Positions 1 through 6,474 of a stretch of 64,000 nucleotides of DNA are shown one piece after another. The number at the start of each line of letters is the position of its first letter. The stretch's first letter is position 1. The stretch is taken from NCBI GenBank assembly GCA_002363155.1, contig DEWH01000017.1, forward strand, positions 63,463 to 127,462, read 5' to 3'. The stretch comes from Ruminococcaceae bacterium UBA3215 (lineage in GTDB: Bacteria; Bacillota; Clostridia; Oscillospirales; Ruminococcaceae). Below the pieces are notes generated by a model. The model had not been told where the DNA came from. It was given only the letters and a program-made list of their open reading frames with translations, and searched no databases. The position numbers were made by a program, and so were the translations under genes.

Positions 1-16
1 AGACTTTTCACGGTTG

Positions 17-200
17 CAAAAGTGCAAGGAAAATCCTGAAATATACAAATTTTCCTTGCACTTTTGTCCGCCCACAGGGCGGAATGAGCTTGACATCAAG
101 GAATGTGTCCGCCTTAAAAAGGCGCTGAAAGCGTATTTTTAAGGCTTTCCAAAGTCCTCTTTGAGGACTTTGGAACAATAACTGCCAAAAGGCAGTTATT
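17..200. repeat. Cluster of five successive hairpins
   Basis: Five different inverted repeats follow each other with little between them: 17-34 with 49-66 (18 bp, perfect), 67-73 with 77-83 (7 bp), 111-120 with 136-145 (10 bp, perfect), 149-160 with 161-172, and 177-186 with 191-200. No start codon with a ribosome binding site lies between them. They sit downstream of rpmA beyond its own terminator, so they may be extra terminators for a convergent gene to the left, or repeat debris. What lies left of base 1 is unknown. Confidence 0.6.
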
Positions 201-220
201 GAGGATACATTATCTTATAC

Positions 221-249
221 AAAAGAAGGACGGAATTTCTCCCGTCCTT
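221..249 (-). terminator. Intrinsic terminator of rplU-prp-rpmA
   Basis: On the minus strand an 8-bp GC-rich stem (226-233 with 242-249) is followed by a T-rich stretch (221-225 and beyond). It lies 17 bases after the rpmA stop codon and ends the ribosomal protein operon. Confidence 0.8.
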
Positions 250-265
250 TTCTGAACTGTTCTGA

Positions 266-547
266 TTATTCAGCGGGGTAAACACTTACCTGCTTGCGAT
301 CCTTGCCGAGACGCTCATACTTTACCTGACCGTCGATCTTGGCGAAGAGTGTATCATCGGAACCTCTGCCGACATTCTTGCCGGGGTGGATATGTGTTCC
401 TCTCTGTCTGTAGAGGATATTGCCGGCGAGAACGTACTGTCCGTCAGCTCTCTTTGCGCCGAGACGCTGAGCGTTGGAGTCACGTCCGTTCTTTGTGGAG
501 CCCATACCTTTTTTATGAGCGAAGTACTGCATACTGATTATTAACAT
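266..547 (-). CDS. rpmA: 50S ribosomal protein L27 (bL27)
   Basis: bL27 of the large ribosomal subunit, located near the peptidyl transferase centre. The 93-residue product carries the family signature GSTKNGRDS near residue 16. It begins with the short Firmicutes-type extension that ends in MQYFA just before HKKG. In this phylum the extension is removed by the cysteine protease Prp, and prp is the next gene upstream. The ATG at 547 has an AAGGAA-type ribosome binding site about 8 bases upstream. It is the last gene of the rplU-prp-rpmA operon. Identification is firm from the sequence. Confidence 0.98.
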   Translation of the reverse strand: MLIISMQYFAHKKGMGSTKNGRDSNAQRLGAKRADGQYVLAGNILYRQRGTHIHPGKNVGRGSDDTLFAKIDGQVKYERLGKDRKQVSVYPAE

Positions 548-569
548 AATGATCTTCCTTTCCGAGCTG

Positions 570-908
570 TCACCTGCGGGAACGCATTTCCCGCACGCTT
601 ACATTTATCTTTCCCTTACTGTCTTCAGCCAATATGTGCAGATGATTATGGAACGAAGCTATCATCTGCTTCGCCGCGATAGCCATAGCGGAATCCGGGT
701 CTTTAAGGACGAGCATTATTCTGTTGCCCTGGTCCTTTACGTCCGCCTTGCAGAAGAGGTAATCGGTAATGGTATTTGCGGTGAGCATCACAGCCGAAGA
801 GACGGCTGCGCACACTATATCGCGTCCGAAAACGCCCGCATCGGCATGACCGGAAACCGAAAATCCCACAAGAGAACCGCCGTAGCTCAAAAACTCTGCT
901 TCGATCAT
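570..908 (-). CDS. prp: Ribosomal-processing cysteine protease Prp (YsxB/DUF464 family)
   Basis: Prp cleaves the N-terminal extension from L27, a step needed for ribosome assembly in Firmicutes. The 112-residue protein shows both catalytic motifs: GHAD near residue 20 supplies the histidine, and GRDIVCAAVS near residues 28-37 supplies the cysteine. Length fits the family. It lies between rplU (5 bases upstream) and rpmA, the usual order, and is almost certainly co-transcribed with its substrate gene. A 112-residue Prp with both catalytic residues and a cleavable L27 next door form a consistent pair. Confidence 0.95.
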   Translation of the reverse strand: MIEAEFLSYGGSLVGFSVSGHADAGVFGRDIVCAAVSSAVMLTANTITDYLFCKADVKDQGNRIMLVLKDPDSAMAIAAKQMIASFHNHLHILAEDSKGKINVSVREMRSRR

Positions 909-913
909 ATCGG

Positions 914-1222
914 TTATGCGTTGATAGAATCAATCTTTACCTTGCTGTACGGCTGTCTGTGACCCTTAGCCACTTTCTCGCCCTTCTTGGGCTTATAGGT
1001 GAAGACGCTTATCTTCTTGCCCTTGCCGTTCTTGATGAGGGTAGCCTTTACTGCCGCGCCGGACACATAGGGAGCACCTGCTGTGATACCTGCATCGCTG
1101 CCGATAAGGAGTACCTTGTCGAATGTAACTTCGCCCTCGTCGATGCCGAGCTTCTCTACGAAGATCTCATCGCCCTCTTTTACCTGATACTGTTTTCCGC
1201 CTGTTTCAATGATTGCGTACAT
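914..1222 (-). CDS. rplU: 50S ribosomal protein L21 (bL21)
   Basis: bL21 binds 23S rRNA in the large subunit. The product is 102 residues from the ATG at 1222, which gives the standard N-terminus MYAIIETGGKQY and has a GAGGT ribosome binding site about 6 bases upstream. A longer reading that starts six codons earlier lacks such a site and adds residues not usual for L21. It is the first gene of the rplU-prp-rpmA operon, transcribed from the consensus promoter at 1312-1340. The roughly 85-base leader can fold a small AAGCC/GGCTT hairpin near 1281-1305; whether this is an autoregulatory L21 leader cannot be told by eye. Confidence 0.97.
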   Translation of the reverse strand: MYAIIETGGKQYQVKEGDEIFVEKLGIDEGEVTFDKVLLIGSDAGITAGAPYVSGAAVKATLIKNGKGKKISVFTYKPKKGEKVAKGHRQPYSKVKIDSINA

Positions 1223-1311
1223 TTTATTACCTCGTTTCACGATCTCGCTGCATCGGGCGCCGTCACCTCTGTGACAGACTTAAAAAAGCCCATTTCGCAT
1301 GCGGCTTATTC

Positions 1312-1340
1312 ATTTTAACACATTCTTTCCTGTTTGTCAA
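1312..1340 (-). promoter_or_regulatory. Sigma-A promoter of rplU-prp-rpmA
   Basis: On the minus strand a perfect -35 TTGACA (1335-1340) is separated by exactly 17 bases from TAAAAT (1312-1317). It lies about 90 bases upstream of the rplU start. Confidence 0.85.
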
Positions 1341-1460
1341 GAGATTTTTTTGATTTTTACAGCCGCGCCCGGTCATGACCCGAAAACTGATTCGCGGCGG
1401 GGCGTTCTCCGCTGTCTGTACCGAAAGGGGCGGATTATCGCAAAAATAGTGTGATACGAC

Positions 1461-1496
1461 ACGAAAAACCGCCCACAGATCAAGCTGTAGGTGGAT
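1461..1496 (-). terminator. Terminator-like hairpin, fourth after tRNA-Leu
   Basis: Copy of the hairpin at 1671-1705 in the other 208-bp unit. The stem pairs CCGCC with the matching GGTGG/GGCGG arm and is followed on the minus strand by a short T-run. Confidence 0.55.
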
Positions 1497-1563
1497 TCGC
1501 AGGCGCCGTCGCGCCTTTCTGTACCGAACATTTTAGATTTTTCAGAACTCCGGACTGCGAGGC

Positions 1564-1602
1564 AGAAAAATATCCCGCCTCAGGTAAACCCGAGACGGGA
1601 TT
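1564..1602 (-). terminator. Terminator-like hairpin, third after tRNA-Leu
   Basis: Copy of the hairpin at 1772-1807: a GC-rich stem with a TTTAC-containing loop, followed on the minus strand by ATATTTTT. Confidence 0.6.
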
Positions 1603-1670
1603 CGCAGGCGCCGTTGCGCCTTTCTGTATCGAACGCTTTGGATTTTCGCAAGACTTGTGTGATACGACAC

Positions 1671-1705
1671 AAAAATCCGCCCACAGATCAAGCTGTAGGC
1701 GGATT
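1671..1705 (-). terminator. Terminator-like hairpin, second after tRNA-Leu
   Basis: The stem AATCCGCC / GGCGGATT is followed by TTT on the minus strand. It is the second of four stacked terminators behind the tRNA gene. Confidence 0.65.
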
Positions 1706-1771
1706 CGCAGGCGCCGTTGCGCCTTTCTGTAACGAACATTTTAGATTTTTCAGAACTCCGGACTGCGAGGC

Positions 1772-1807
1772 AGAAAAATATCCCGCCTCAGGTAAACCCG
1801 AGACGGG
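1772..1807 (-). terminator. Intrinsic terminator of tRNA-Leu
   Basis: On the minus strand the stem TCCCGTCTCGGG / CCTGAGGCGGGA is followed by ATATTTTTCT. It is the first terminator after the tRNA 3' end, about 20 bases away. Confidence 0.75.
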
Positions 1808-1828
1808 ATTCGCAGGCGCCGTTGCGCC

Positions 1829-1914
1829 TGGTGCGGAGAATGAGACTTGAACTCACACGAGCTAACGCCCACTACCCCCTCAAAGTAGCGTGTCTGCCAT
1901 TCCACCACCTCCGC
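1829..1914 (-). tRNA. tRNA-Leu (anticodon GAG)
   Basis: The 86-base minus-strand sequence folds as a class II (long variable arm) tRNA. The acceptor stem GCGGAG (from 1914) pairs with CTCCGC, followed by discriminator A and an encoded CCA end (1829-1831). The T-arm contains GTTCAAGTC. The anticodon loop TTGAGGG places GAG after the conserved T33, so it reads CUC and CUU leucine codons. It has its own promoter at 1943-1971 and is followed by stacked terminators. Confidence 0.95.
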
Positions 1915-1942
1915 AGGTGGTCATCTCACTGATGACTGTATT

Positions 1943-1971
1943 AGTATATCACATCTTTTCCGATTTGTCAA
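1943..1971 (-). promoter_or_regulatory. Sigma-A promoter of tRNA-Leu
   Basis: Minus strand TTGACA (1966-1971), 17-base spacer, TATACT (1943-1948). It lies about 29 bases upstream of the tRNA 5' end, the spacing expected for a stable-RNA promoter. Confidence 0.88.
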
Positions 1972-2112
1972 TACTTTTTTCAAAAAAATTTTCGGCAGGA
2001 AAAACGTTTCTGAACGGCTTCAAAAAACCGACAATACTAAATCAGCATCTATCCGTTGACATAACCAAGTAATTTCGTCACGATTCAGATAGGCGCGCAG
2101 AGCGCGCTCCAC

Positions 2113-2151
2113 AATTGTGCATTGTGCATTGTGAATTGTGCATTTTGAATT
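2113..2151. repeat. Short degenerate tandem repeat
   Basis: About four copies of an ATTGTGCATTGTG-like unit of 8-10 bases (AATTGTGC, ATTGTGC, ATTGTGA, ATTGTGC). No gene lies between the tRNA promoter and the promoter at 2187. Function is unknown; it marks the left border of the phage-like cluster. Confidence 0.6.
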
Positions 2152-2186
2152 GGATAGAAATATAGTATAAAATCTCAAAGATGTCA

Positions 2187-2215
2187 TTGTTTGTCACCCG
2201 AAAGTGTGATATCAT
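2187..2215 (+). promoter_or_regulatory. Candidate promoter of the phage-like structural operon
   Basis: TTGTTT (2187-2192), 17-base spacer, TATCAT (2210-2215). It resembles a vegetative promoter with a weak -35 box and is the best candidate upstream of the 2291-11041 cluster. An alternative pair, TTGTCA with TCTAAA, overlaps it. Confidence 0.45.
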
Positions 2216-2224
2216 CTAAAATGC

Positions 2225-2258
2225 AGAGAGCTGCGGACAGGAACGTTCGCGGCTCTCT
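2225..2258 (+). promoter_or_regulatory. 5' leader hairpin of the structural operon
   Basis: An 11-bp stem (2225-2235 with 2248-2258, one G-U pair) sits at the expected transcript 5' end, between the promoter and the first ribosome binding site. It could stabilise the mRNA or act as a weak attenuator (TTCATTT follows). Confidence 0.45.
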
Positions 2259-2290
2259 TCATTTATCACACTTGAGAGGAGGAAAGATAA

Positions 2291-2773
2291 ATGCAGGAAA
2301 ACGAGATCATAGACGAGCAGGTGAACACGGCTCCCGATGAGAACGGCGGGACGGAGCAGGACACAAAGCTCTACTCCCAGGAGGAACTTGACCGGCGCGT
2401 GAACGAGGAATGCGAACAGCTCAGAAAGAAGCTTGCCGACGCGGAAAAGCTCGCCGGAATGTCCGAGAAGGAGCGCGCAGACCACAGGCGCAGTGTCCGC
2501 GAAAAGGAACTTGCCGAGAGAGAAGCGGCTGTGGCGAAACGCGAGCTTATCGCAGATGCAGCCGAGAGACTTGCGGAGGCGGGTCTTCCGAAACAGCTCG
2601 CCGCGTGCCTCAACTACTCCGGCAGAGAGGAGTGCGAACAGAGCCTTGAGGCTGTCGCACAGGCATTCGAGTCCGCGGTGACAGGCGCAGTCAACAGGCG
2701 CATCAAGGGCAATGTCCCCAAATTTGCAGGCTCCGGTCCGAAGGACGCATTCCTTGACGGGCTCGGGATGTAA
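2291..2773 (+). CDS. Phage scaffolding protein (DUF4355/GP20-like)
   Basis: Probable internal scaffold for capsid assembly. The 160-residue protein is acidic. It has a long charged helical stretch (about residues 30-95) rich in Glu, Lys and Arg with coiled-coil spacing, and a Gly/Pro-containing tail that ends just after the helical part; this is the build of DUF4355-type minor structural proteins encoded before capsid genes. The ATG at 2291 is preceded by GAGAGGAGG. It is the first gene of the cluster. In phages of this type a portal and a terminase come before the scaffold; here neither is present and a tRNA gene and terminators lie upstream. Confidence 0.75.
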   Translation: MQENEIIDEQVNTAPDENGGTEQDTKLYSQEELDRRVNEECEQLRKKLADAEKLAGMSEKERADHRRSVREKELAEREAAVAKRELIADAAERLAEAGLPKQLAACLNYSGREECEQSLEAVAQAFESAVTGAVNRRIKGNVPKFAGSGPKDAFLDGLGM

Positions 2774-2787
2774 ACAAATCGCATCAG

Positions 2788-2818
2788 CGCTTTCCGGCAG
2801 TTCCGGAAGGCGTTTTTT
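2788..2818 (+). terminator. Intrinsic terminator or attenuator between scaffold and capsid genes
   Basis: A 10-bp stem (2788-2797 with 2803-2812, one G-T pair) is followed by six T residues. It sits inside the operon, so partial read-through would set capsid expression relative to scaffold, unless an unseen promoter drives the capsid gene. Confidence 0.65.
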
Positions 2819-2853
2819 GCACCGGAAAATCATTTTTCAAAGGAGAAATAACT

Positions 2854-3714
2854 ATGGCAGTCAATTTAGCGGAAAAGTATTCGTCTCAGGTAGATGAGGT
2901 CATCAGAAGAGGTCTTCTCTCTACCGCAGGTACAAACAACGACGTTGAGTTCGGCAATGCACAGACCGTAAAGGTCTATTCCCTCGATACAGCGCCCCTC
3001 AACGACTACGATCCCACAGCAGGCATGAGCAGATACGGCACTCCCGTTGAGCTTGAAGATACCGTTCAGACTATGCAGATGTCCCAGCAGAAGTCCTTCA
3101 CCTTCACTATCGACAAGACCTATGAGTCCGATTCCCCCGAGGGCGTGAGAAATGCGGGAAAGGCTCTCCAGCGCCAGATCGAGCAGGTGATAATCCCCGC
3201 GATAGATACTTATCGCTTCTCCGTTCTTGCGACGAAGGCAGGCACAAAGATCGAGAAGGTTCTTTCTTCCGGGAACGCCTACTCCACTTTCGTTGAGGCA
3301 AACACCGCTATCACAGACGAGGAATTCCCCGTTGAGGGACGCGTGGCTTTCTGCTCCAACGCCTTTATCGAGCTTCTCAAGAAGGACGGCGCTTTCACAA
3401 AGGCTACCGAGCTTGCACAGGACAGAGTCATCTACAAGGGCATGGTAGGCGACTGCGACGGCGTGGCGATAATCGCTGTTCCCAAGCGCAGACTTCCCGA
3501 AGATACCGCCTTCATCATCACTCACCCGATGTGCGCTCCCGCTCCCGTAAAGCTCCAGGACTATAAGATCCACAAGGATCCTCCCGGCATCGCAGGTACT
3601 CTCGTGGAAGGTCTGCTGTACCACGATATCTTCGTTTTCGACAAGAAAAAGAAGGCTGTGGCAGTTTGCTTCGACAGAGAGCCTACCGAGGACGATACGA
3701 CCGAAAACGGCTGA
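2854..3714 (+). CDS. Phage major capsid protein (HK97-fold type)
   Basis: Probable shell-forming coat protein. The 286-residue sequence has the features of Clostridia siphophage capsid proteins encoded after DUF4355 scaffolds: an N-terminal NLAEKYSSQVDE segment, TVKVYSLDTAPLNDY near residue 45, and an RYGTP-to-SFTFTIDK block near residues 68-90. Family members usually have no separate maturation protease, and none is encoded here. The ATG at 2854 has AAGGAG 8-9 bases upstream. With no portal gene in the cluster, a closed or host-portal-independent shell must be considered. The family assignment is by recognition, not by search. Confidence 0.8.
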   Translation: MAVNLAEKYSSQVDEVIRRGLLSTAGTNNDVEFGNAQTVKVYSLDTAPLNDYDPTAGMSRYGTPVELEDTVQTMQMSQQKSFTFTIDKTYESDSPEGVRNAGKALQRQIEQVIIPAIDTYRFSVLATKAGTKIEKVLSSGNAYSTFVEANTAITDEEFPVEGRVAFCSNAFIELLKKDGAFTKATELAQDRVIYKGMVGDCDGVAIIAVPKRRLPEDTAFIITHPMCAPAPVKLQDYKIHKDPPGIAGTLVEGLLYHDIFVFDKKKKAVAVCFDREPTEDDTTENG

Positions 3715-3737
3715 GTAAATGACGGAGGCAGAGCTAT

Positions 3738-4049
3738 ATGAAAAAAATAGATTCGCTGCGTGTTCTGCTCCCGCCCGACGATAAAAGCTCGGACATAAAA
3801 CTCGGAATGCTGCTCGACAACGCGGAGAACATGCTTCTCGACTATATCGGCAGGGATTCCCTCCCGGAACGCCTTGCGGATATGCAGATACGCCTCGCTC
3901 TTGAGATGTACAACAGGCTCGGGAATGAGGGAGAGACGAAACGCACGGAGAATGATATCTCCGTGTCGTTTTCCGATCTAATCACCGACGATATGAAGCT
4001 CCGGCTCAGAAACTATCCGAGAAAGGTGGGTGCCGTGAAATGCAGCTGA
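3738..4049 (+). CDS. Putative head-tail connector (gp6-like)
   Basis: A 103-residue, largely helical protein right after the capsid gene, the place of the gp6/gp15-type connector that sits under the portal ring. The pattern LDNAENMLLDYIGRDSLPE is typical of the helical core of such adaptors. Start ATG at 3738 follows GACGGAGG. The next gene starts 10 bases before this one ends, so the two are translationally coupled. Function is inferred from position and general build. Confidence 0.6.
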   Translation: MKKIDSLRVLLPPDDKSSDIKLGMLLDNAENMLLDYIGRDSLPERLADMQIRLALEMYNRLGNEGETKRTENDISVSFSDLITDDMKLRLRNYPRKVGAVKCS

Positions 4050-4354
4050 CACAGAACAGGCTCAAACGCATCAACATCTTCTCCGATGCTGTCACCGACA
4101 GCGGTTACGTCGGAAAGAAGCGCGCTCCGGCACTCCTCGGTTTCGTTTACGCAGAAGTCTTCCCTTCCGCGGAAAAGCTTTCCGGTGAGCGCAGAGGCAC
4201 AAAGGTCTCCTCCGGCGCTACACTTATACTGCGCAGGGAAGCAGGCGTGAAATGCGGCGATCTTGCGGGCATTTACGGCGAATCGCCGGACAGCAGGATA
4301 ACGCAGGTGGAGATATACCCCGGACATCTCACAGCAAGGACGGAATGCCTATGA
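4040..4354 (+). CDS. Putative head-closure / head-tail adaptor protein
   Basis: A 104-residue beta-rich protein between the connector and the HK97 gp10-like gene, the usual position of the head-closure (gp16/gpFII-type) protein. It overlaps its neighbours on both sides (10 bases with the previous gene and ATGA with the next), a layout kept in functional neck modules. No motif identifies it on its own. Confidence 0.55.
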   Translation: MQLTQNRLKRINIFSDAVTDSGYVGKKRAPALLGFVYAEVFPSAEKLSGERRGTKVSSGATLILRREAGVKCGDLAGIYGESPDSRITQVEIYPGHLTARTECL

Positions 4355-4653
4355 AAGACTTTACCGCAGAAATAAACACGGCTGTGCTCACCCTCGGAAA
4401 TCTCGCTTTTGACCACGCGAAAGAGCACTGCCCGGTACGCACCGGCAGGCTGAAGCGGAGCATTGCGATACGGACCGAACACAACCGCGCGAAAAATGAG
4501 GATACCGTCGTTATCGGATCTTTCGTGCCTTATGCGCCCTGCGTCGAGTTCGGCGGCATCGGAAGAAGACCGAACCCGTTCCTCGGGAATGCCGCGGAAT
4601 ACGCGAAAAGCTGTGTGCAGACGGTATTTGAGCTTGCATTCGGAGGTGTGTGA
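4351..4653 (+). CDS. HK97 gp10-like neck protein
   Basis: A 100-residue product from the ATG at 4351, which overlaps the previous stop as ATGA. The segment CPVRTGRLKRSI followed by YAPCVEFGG and PNPFL is the classic signature of HK97 gp10-type proteins (the early VRTG.L..SI motif, then Y..yvEfGt.......F). These act at the head-tail joint. The longer frame that begins at 4252 is not used, because it would run over the preceding gene. Confidence 0.8.
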   Translation: MKDFTAEINTAVLTLGNLAFDHAKEHCPVRTGRLKRSIAIRTEHNRAKNEDTVVIGSFVPYAPCVEFGGIGRRPNPFLGNAAEYAKSCVQTVFELAFGGV

Positions 4654-5009
4654 TGAAAGACTATTTACCAGATGTCGCCGGGCTTCTCGGAGATATCGCA
4701 GATGTGGAGCTTTCTTTTGCTGACCATACTGTCCCGCTGCCGTGCATCGTCCTCTCAGAGATCGGCAACAGCTCCGCCGTTGTTCTCGGCGGGAAAGACA
4801 GATACAGCATAGTTTCCGTGCAGGCAGATGTCTATGCGGAAAGCGCAGAGGAAGTGCGTTCCCTTGCATTGCAGGTGAACAGCGTCCTCACGGACAAGGG
4901 CATTAAGCGCAGCTCTTCGCAGTTCCTTACAGATGAGGATAAGCCGAGAATGTGCATGCGTTACCGCTTCGGCATTGACGAGATAACAGGAAGAACAGTG
5001 TCGCTGTAG
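4653..5009 (+). CDS. Putative tail completion/terminator protein
   Basis: A 118-residue protein in the place of the tail terminator (gpU/DUF3168-like), which caps the tail tube and joins it to the head. The ATG at 4653 overlaps the previous stop as TGATG, with GGAGG 6 bases upstream; a GTG at 4650 is a less likely start. The DRYSIVSVQADVYAES segment resembles the strand-rich core of tail terminators (the ..v.lqVdvwa.t pattern). It is the last gene before a 285-base gap. Confidence 0.6.
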   Translation: MKDYLPDVAGLLGDIADVELSFADHTVPLPCIVLSEIGNSSAVVLGGKDRYSIVSVQADVYAESAEEVRSLALQVNSVLTDKGIKRSSSQFLTDEDKPRMCMRYRFGIDEITGRTVSL

Positions 5010-5294
5010 TGCAGCGGCGCCTTCGCGCTGTCTTTGCAGACGGCACCGGCTTACGCAGCCGGCTCGCGCAAGGGCAGAGCCCTTGACCCTAATGCCGTAA
5101 CACGGAGATCTGCAAGACTGCGAAAAGAGCAACAATAAGCATAAATAAATGATCCGGGTGCAGCGTCACGCTGCCGCGGTCCAGCCGCGCAGGCTGGCGC
5201 CGTCCGCGCAGGACAAAGCGCGTCAGCGCAGTATCGCAGAACTGCCGCGCGTAAGCGCAGCTGCACCTGTCTTTTCGCTTGAAGGAGGCGGAAA
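5010..5294. repeat. Non-coding gap filled with small GC-rich palindromes
   Basis: No gene is visible. The stretch holds at least six short hairpins of the type GCAGCG-TCAC-GCTGC, CCAGCC...GGCTGG, GTCC..GGAC, GCGC-GTCA-GCGC and GCGC-GTAA-GCGC. They resemble small mobile palindromes rather than one terminator. It breaks an otherwise tight operon just before the tail tube gene. Confidence 0.55.
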
Positions 5295-5729
5295 ATGGAA
5301 ATTCTTTCTTCGGGTACTGCCTACTATCTCAACGGGCAGAACCTTTACGGACTAAAGTCCACGCCCGAACTTGGCGGCACGCGCGAAAAACGTGAGGTCA
5401 CGAACCTCCTCGATACCGCGCACCGCTATATCGCGGGTCTTTACAAGTACGACGATCTTACCTTCGACTTCTACTACAACAGCGCAGAGGAGAACCCCAA
5501 TGTCACTCCCGCACAGACAGCTGCGGCATTCGCCGCGGCAAGAGCCGTGGAGCTTTCGGGGGCTTCCGTCACGCAGAAAGTGCAGTTTCCCGACGGAACG
5601 TACTTCACATGGTCGGGTCAGGTCGCAACCAAGATCAAGCGTATGGAGGCGGACGGGGTAATGGAATTCAGCATCATCTCCATTCCCAACACCGCCCTCG
5701 TTTACAGCTCGGACACAAGTTCGTCATAA
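5295..5729 (+). CDS. Phage major tail tube protein
   Basis: Probable tail tube subunit of a non-contractile tail. The 144-residue sequence has the spaced features of the family: an early EKREVTNLLDTAHRYI stretch, a LTFDFYYNS strand pair and a late FTWSGQV...GVMEFSIISI segment, where the last part matches the strand that ends many tube proteins. The ATG at 5295 has GGAGG 8 bases upstream. A terminator-like hairpin follows (5740-5773), which fits a gene that must be made in large amounts. No sheath gene follows, so the tail would be siphovirus-like. Confidence 0.75.
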   Translation: MEILSSGTAYYLNGQNLYGLKSTPELGGTREKREVTNLLDTAHRYIAGLYKYDDLTFDFYYNSAEENPNVTPAQTAAAFAAARAVELSGASVTQKVQFPDGTYFTWSGQVATKIKRMEADGVMEFSIISIPNTALVYSSDTSSS

Positions 5730-5739
5730 ACTGATATTC

Positions 5740-5773
5740 CCCGCCTTTCGCTTTCACGGAAGGCGGGATTTTT
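5740..5773 (+). terminator. Terminator or attenuator after the tail tube gene
   Basis: The stem CCCGCCTT / AAGGCGGG (5740-5747 with 5760-5767) is followed by ATTTTT. It lies between the tube gene and the chaperone gene and would reduce downstream expression. Confidence 0.65.
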
Positions 5774-5794
5774 CCGGAAAAGGGGATTTTTACT

Positions 5795-6136
5795 ATGAAT
5801 GAAAACAAAACCGTACTGCCTTATACGGAGCTTCCCGCGGGAGACAGAACTTACCTGCTCCGCCTTACCGCGCTTTCCGCCGCAAGGCTCGAAGAACGTC
5901 TCGGTATGTCCGTTTACAAGGCGGCGGAGCGCATGGACGAGGTGACGGTCATCGCCGAGTTCGTCTATGCCCTTATCGAGGGACTCAAGCCCGAATTCAG
6001 CCGCCAGGACGCATACGCCGTCATCGACGACTTCATCAGCGCGGGAGGTACGCTTGCCGGACTGAACAAACACATCGCGGAGGCGCTGAAGATCTCCGGT
6101 TTTTTCGGGCAGGCTTCGGGAGCACAGGAGAGCTGA
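5795..6136 (+). CDS. Tail assembly chaperone, short form (gpG-like)
   Basis: In siphophages this protein and its frameshifted long form guide tube assembly on the tape measure. The 113-residue product is acidic and helical. It sits between the tail tube and the tape measure, the fixed position of gpG. The ATG at 5795 follows a gap with the 5740-5773 hairpin. Near its end the frame crosses TTTTTTC at 6100-6106, a standard -1 slip heptamer, see the long form. Confidence 0.8.
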   Translation: MNENKTVLPYTELPAGDRTYLLRLTALSAARLEERLGMSVYKAAERMDEVTVIAEFVYALIEGLKPEFSRQDAYAVIDDFISAGGTLAGLNKHIAEALKISGFFGQASGAQES

Positions 6137-6474
6137 TAAAGGCGCTGAGGCGGGAAGCACTCATTTACTCGCGGGATATCTCCGGAATGTGGCAGCTCAC
6201 CGCAGCCGAACTCGATGAGATCATCGAAGCCGGAAGAACCGCAAAAGCAGGTGAGATACGGGAAAACGAACTGCTCGCCTTCAATATCGGCGCACTGGTG
6301 CTTGCCGCTTTCAACGCTCCCCGGCGCTTCCCGGAAACACCCGATGCCGCATTCGGAAGAAAGGCTCCTATGCCCCCGGACGGCGGCAAGGAAGATTTCA
6401 TGAAGATCGCCGTTCAGCTGAACAAACGGCTTTCGGAAAGATCAGGAGAAACTTATGACAGTAGAGGAACTTAA
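5795..6474 (+). CDS. Tail assembly chaperone, frameshifted long form (gpGT-like)
   Basis: A -1 shift on T TTT TTC (6100-6106, codons Phe-Phe of the short form) joins the short protein to a second open frame that runs without a stop to 6474, giving about 226 residues. The extension continues as GELIKALRREALIYSRD and then MWQLTAAELDEII, which reads as one natural helical domain. The separate frame from 6187 has no good ribosome binding site, so it is better explained as the T part of the fusion. The heptamer and the frame relation (-1) match the pattern known from lambda G/GT. The end overlaps the tape measure start at 6455. Confidence 0.8.
6100..6106 (+). promoter_or_regulatory. Programmed -1 ribosomal frameshift site
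   Basis: TTTTTTC lies in the zero frame as T TTT TTC, the X XXY YYZ form. The zero frame ends at 6136, while the -1 frame is open to 6474. Confidence 0.8.

Larger units (their letters stand above)
1415..1829. repeat. 208-bp tandem duplication holding terminator hairpins
   Basis: Two near-identical units of about 208 bases (about 1415-1622 and 1623-1829) lie directly downstream of the tRNA-Leu gene. Each contains two different terminator-like hairpins for minus-strand transcription plus small GGCGCC...GCGCC hairpins. Short open frames across the block only reflect the repeat and have no ribosome binding sites. The second unit runs straight into the tRNA 3' end. Confidence 0.8.

Noticed and set aside
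1829..1914. tRNA-Leu as attachment site of the phage-like cluster
   Set aside because: The cluster lies on the 5' side of the tRNA, whereas integrases use the 3' end, and no duplicate of the tRNA end is found near 11,100.
1451..1932. Several small frames that contain FAGAVAPFC-like repeats
   Set aside because: The repeats come from the duplicated terminator block and the tRNA gene; there are no ribosome binding sites.
2216..3624. Minus-strand frames of 205 and 252 codons
   Set aside because: They mirror the scaffold and capsid genes and have no start signals.
5010..5294. CRISPR array
   Set aside because: The short palindromes have no constant repeat sequence or regular spacing, and no cas genes are present.
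6187..6474. Independent 95-residue gene
   Set aside because: It has no good start signal and is in the -1 frame of the preceding gene beside a slip site, so it is treated as the second part of the fusion.
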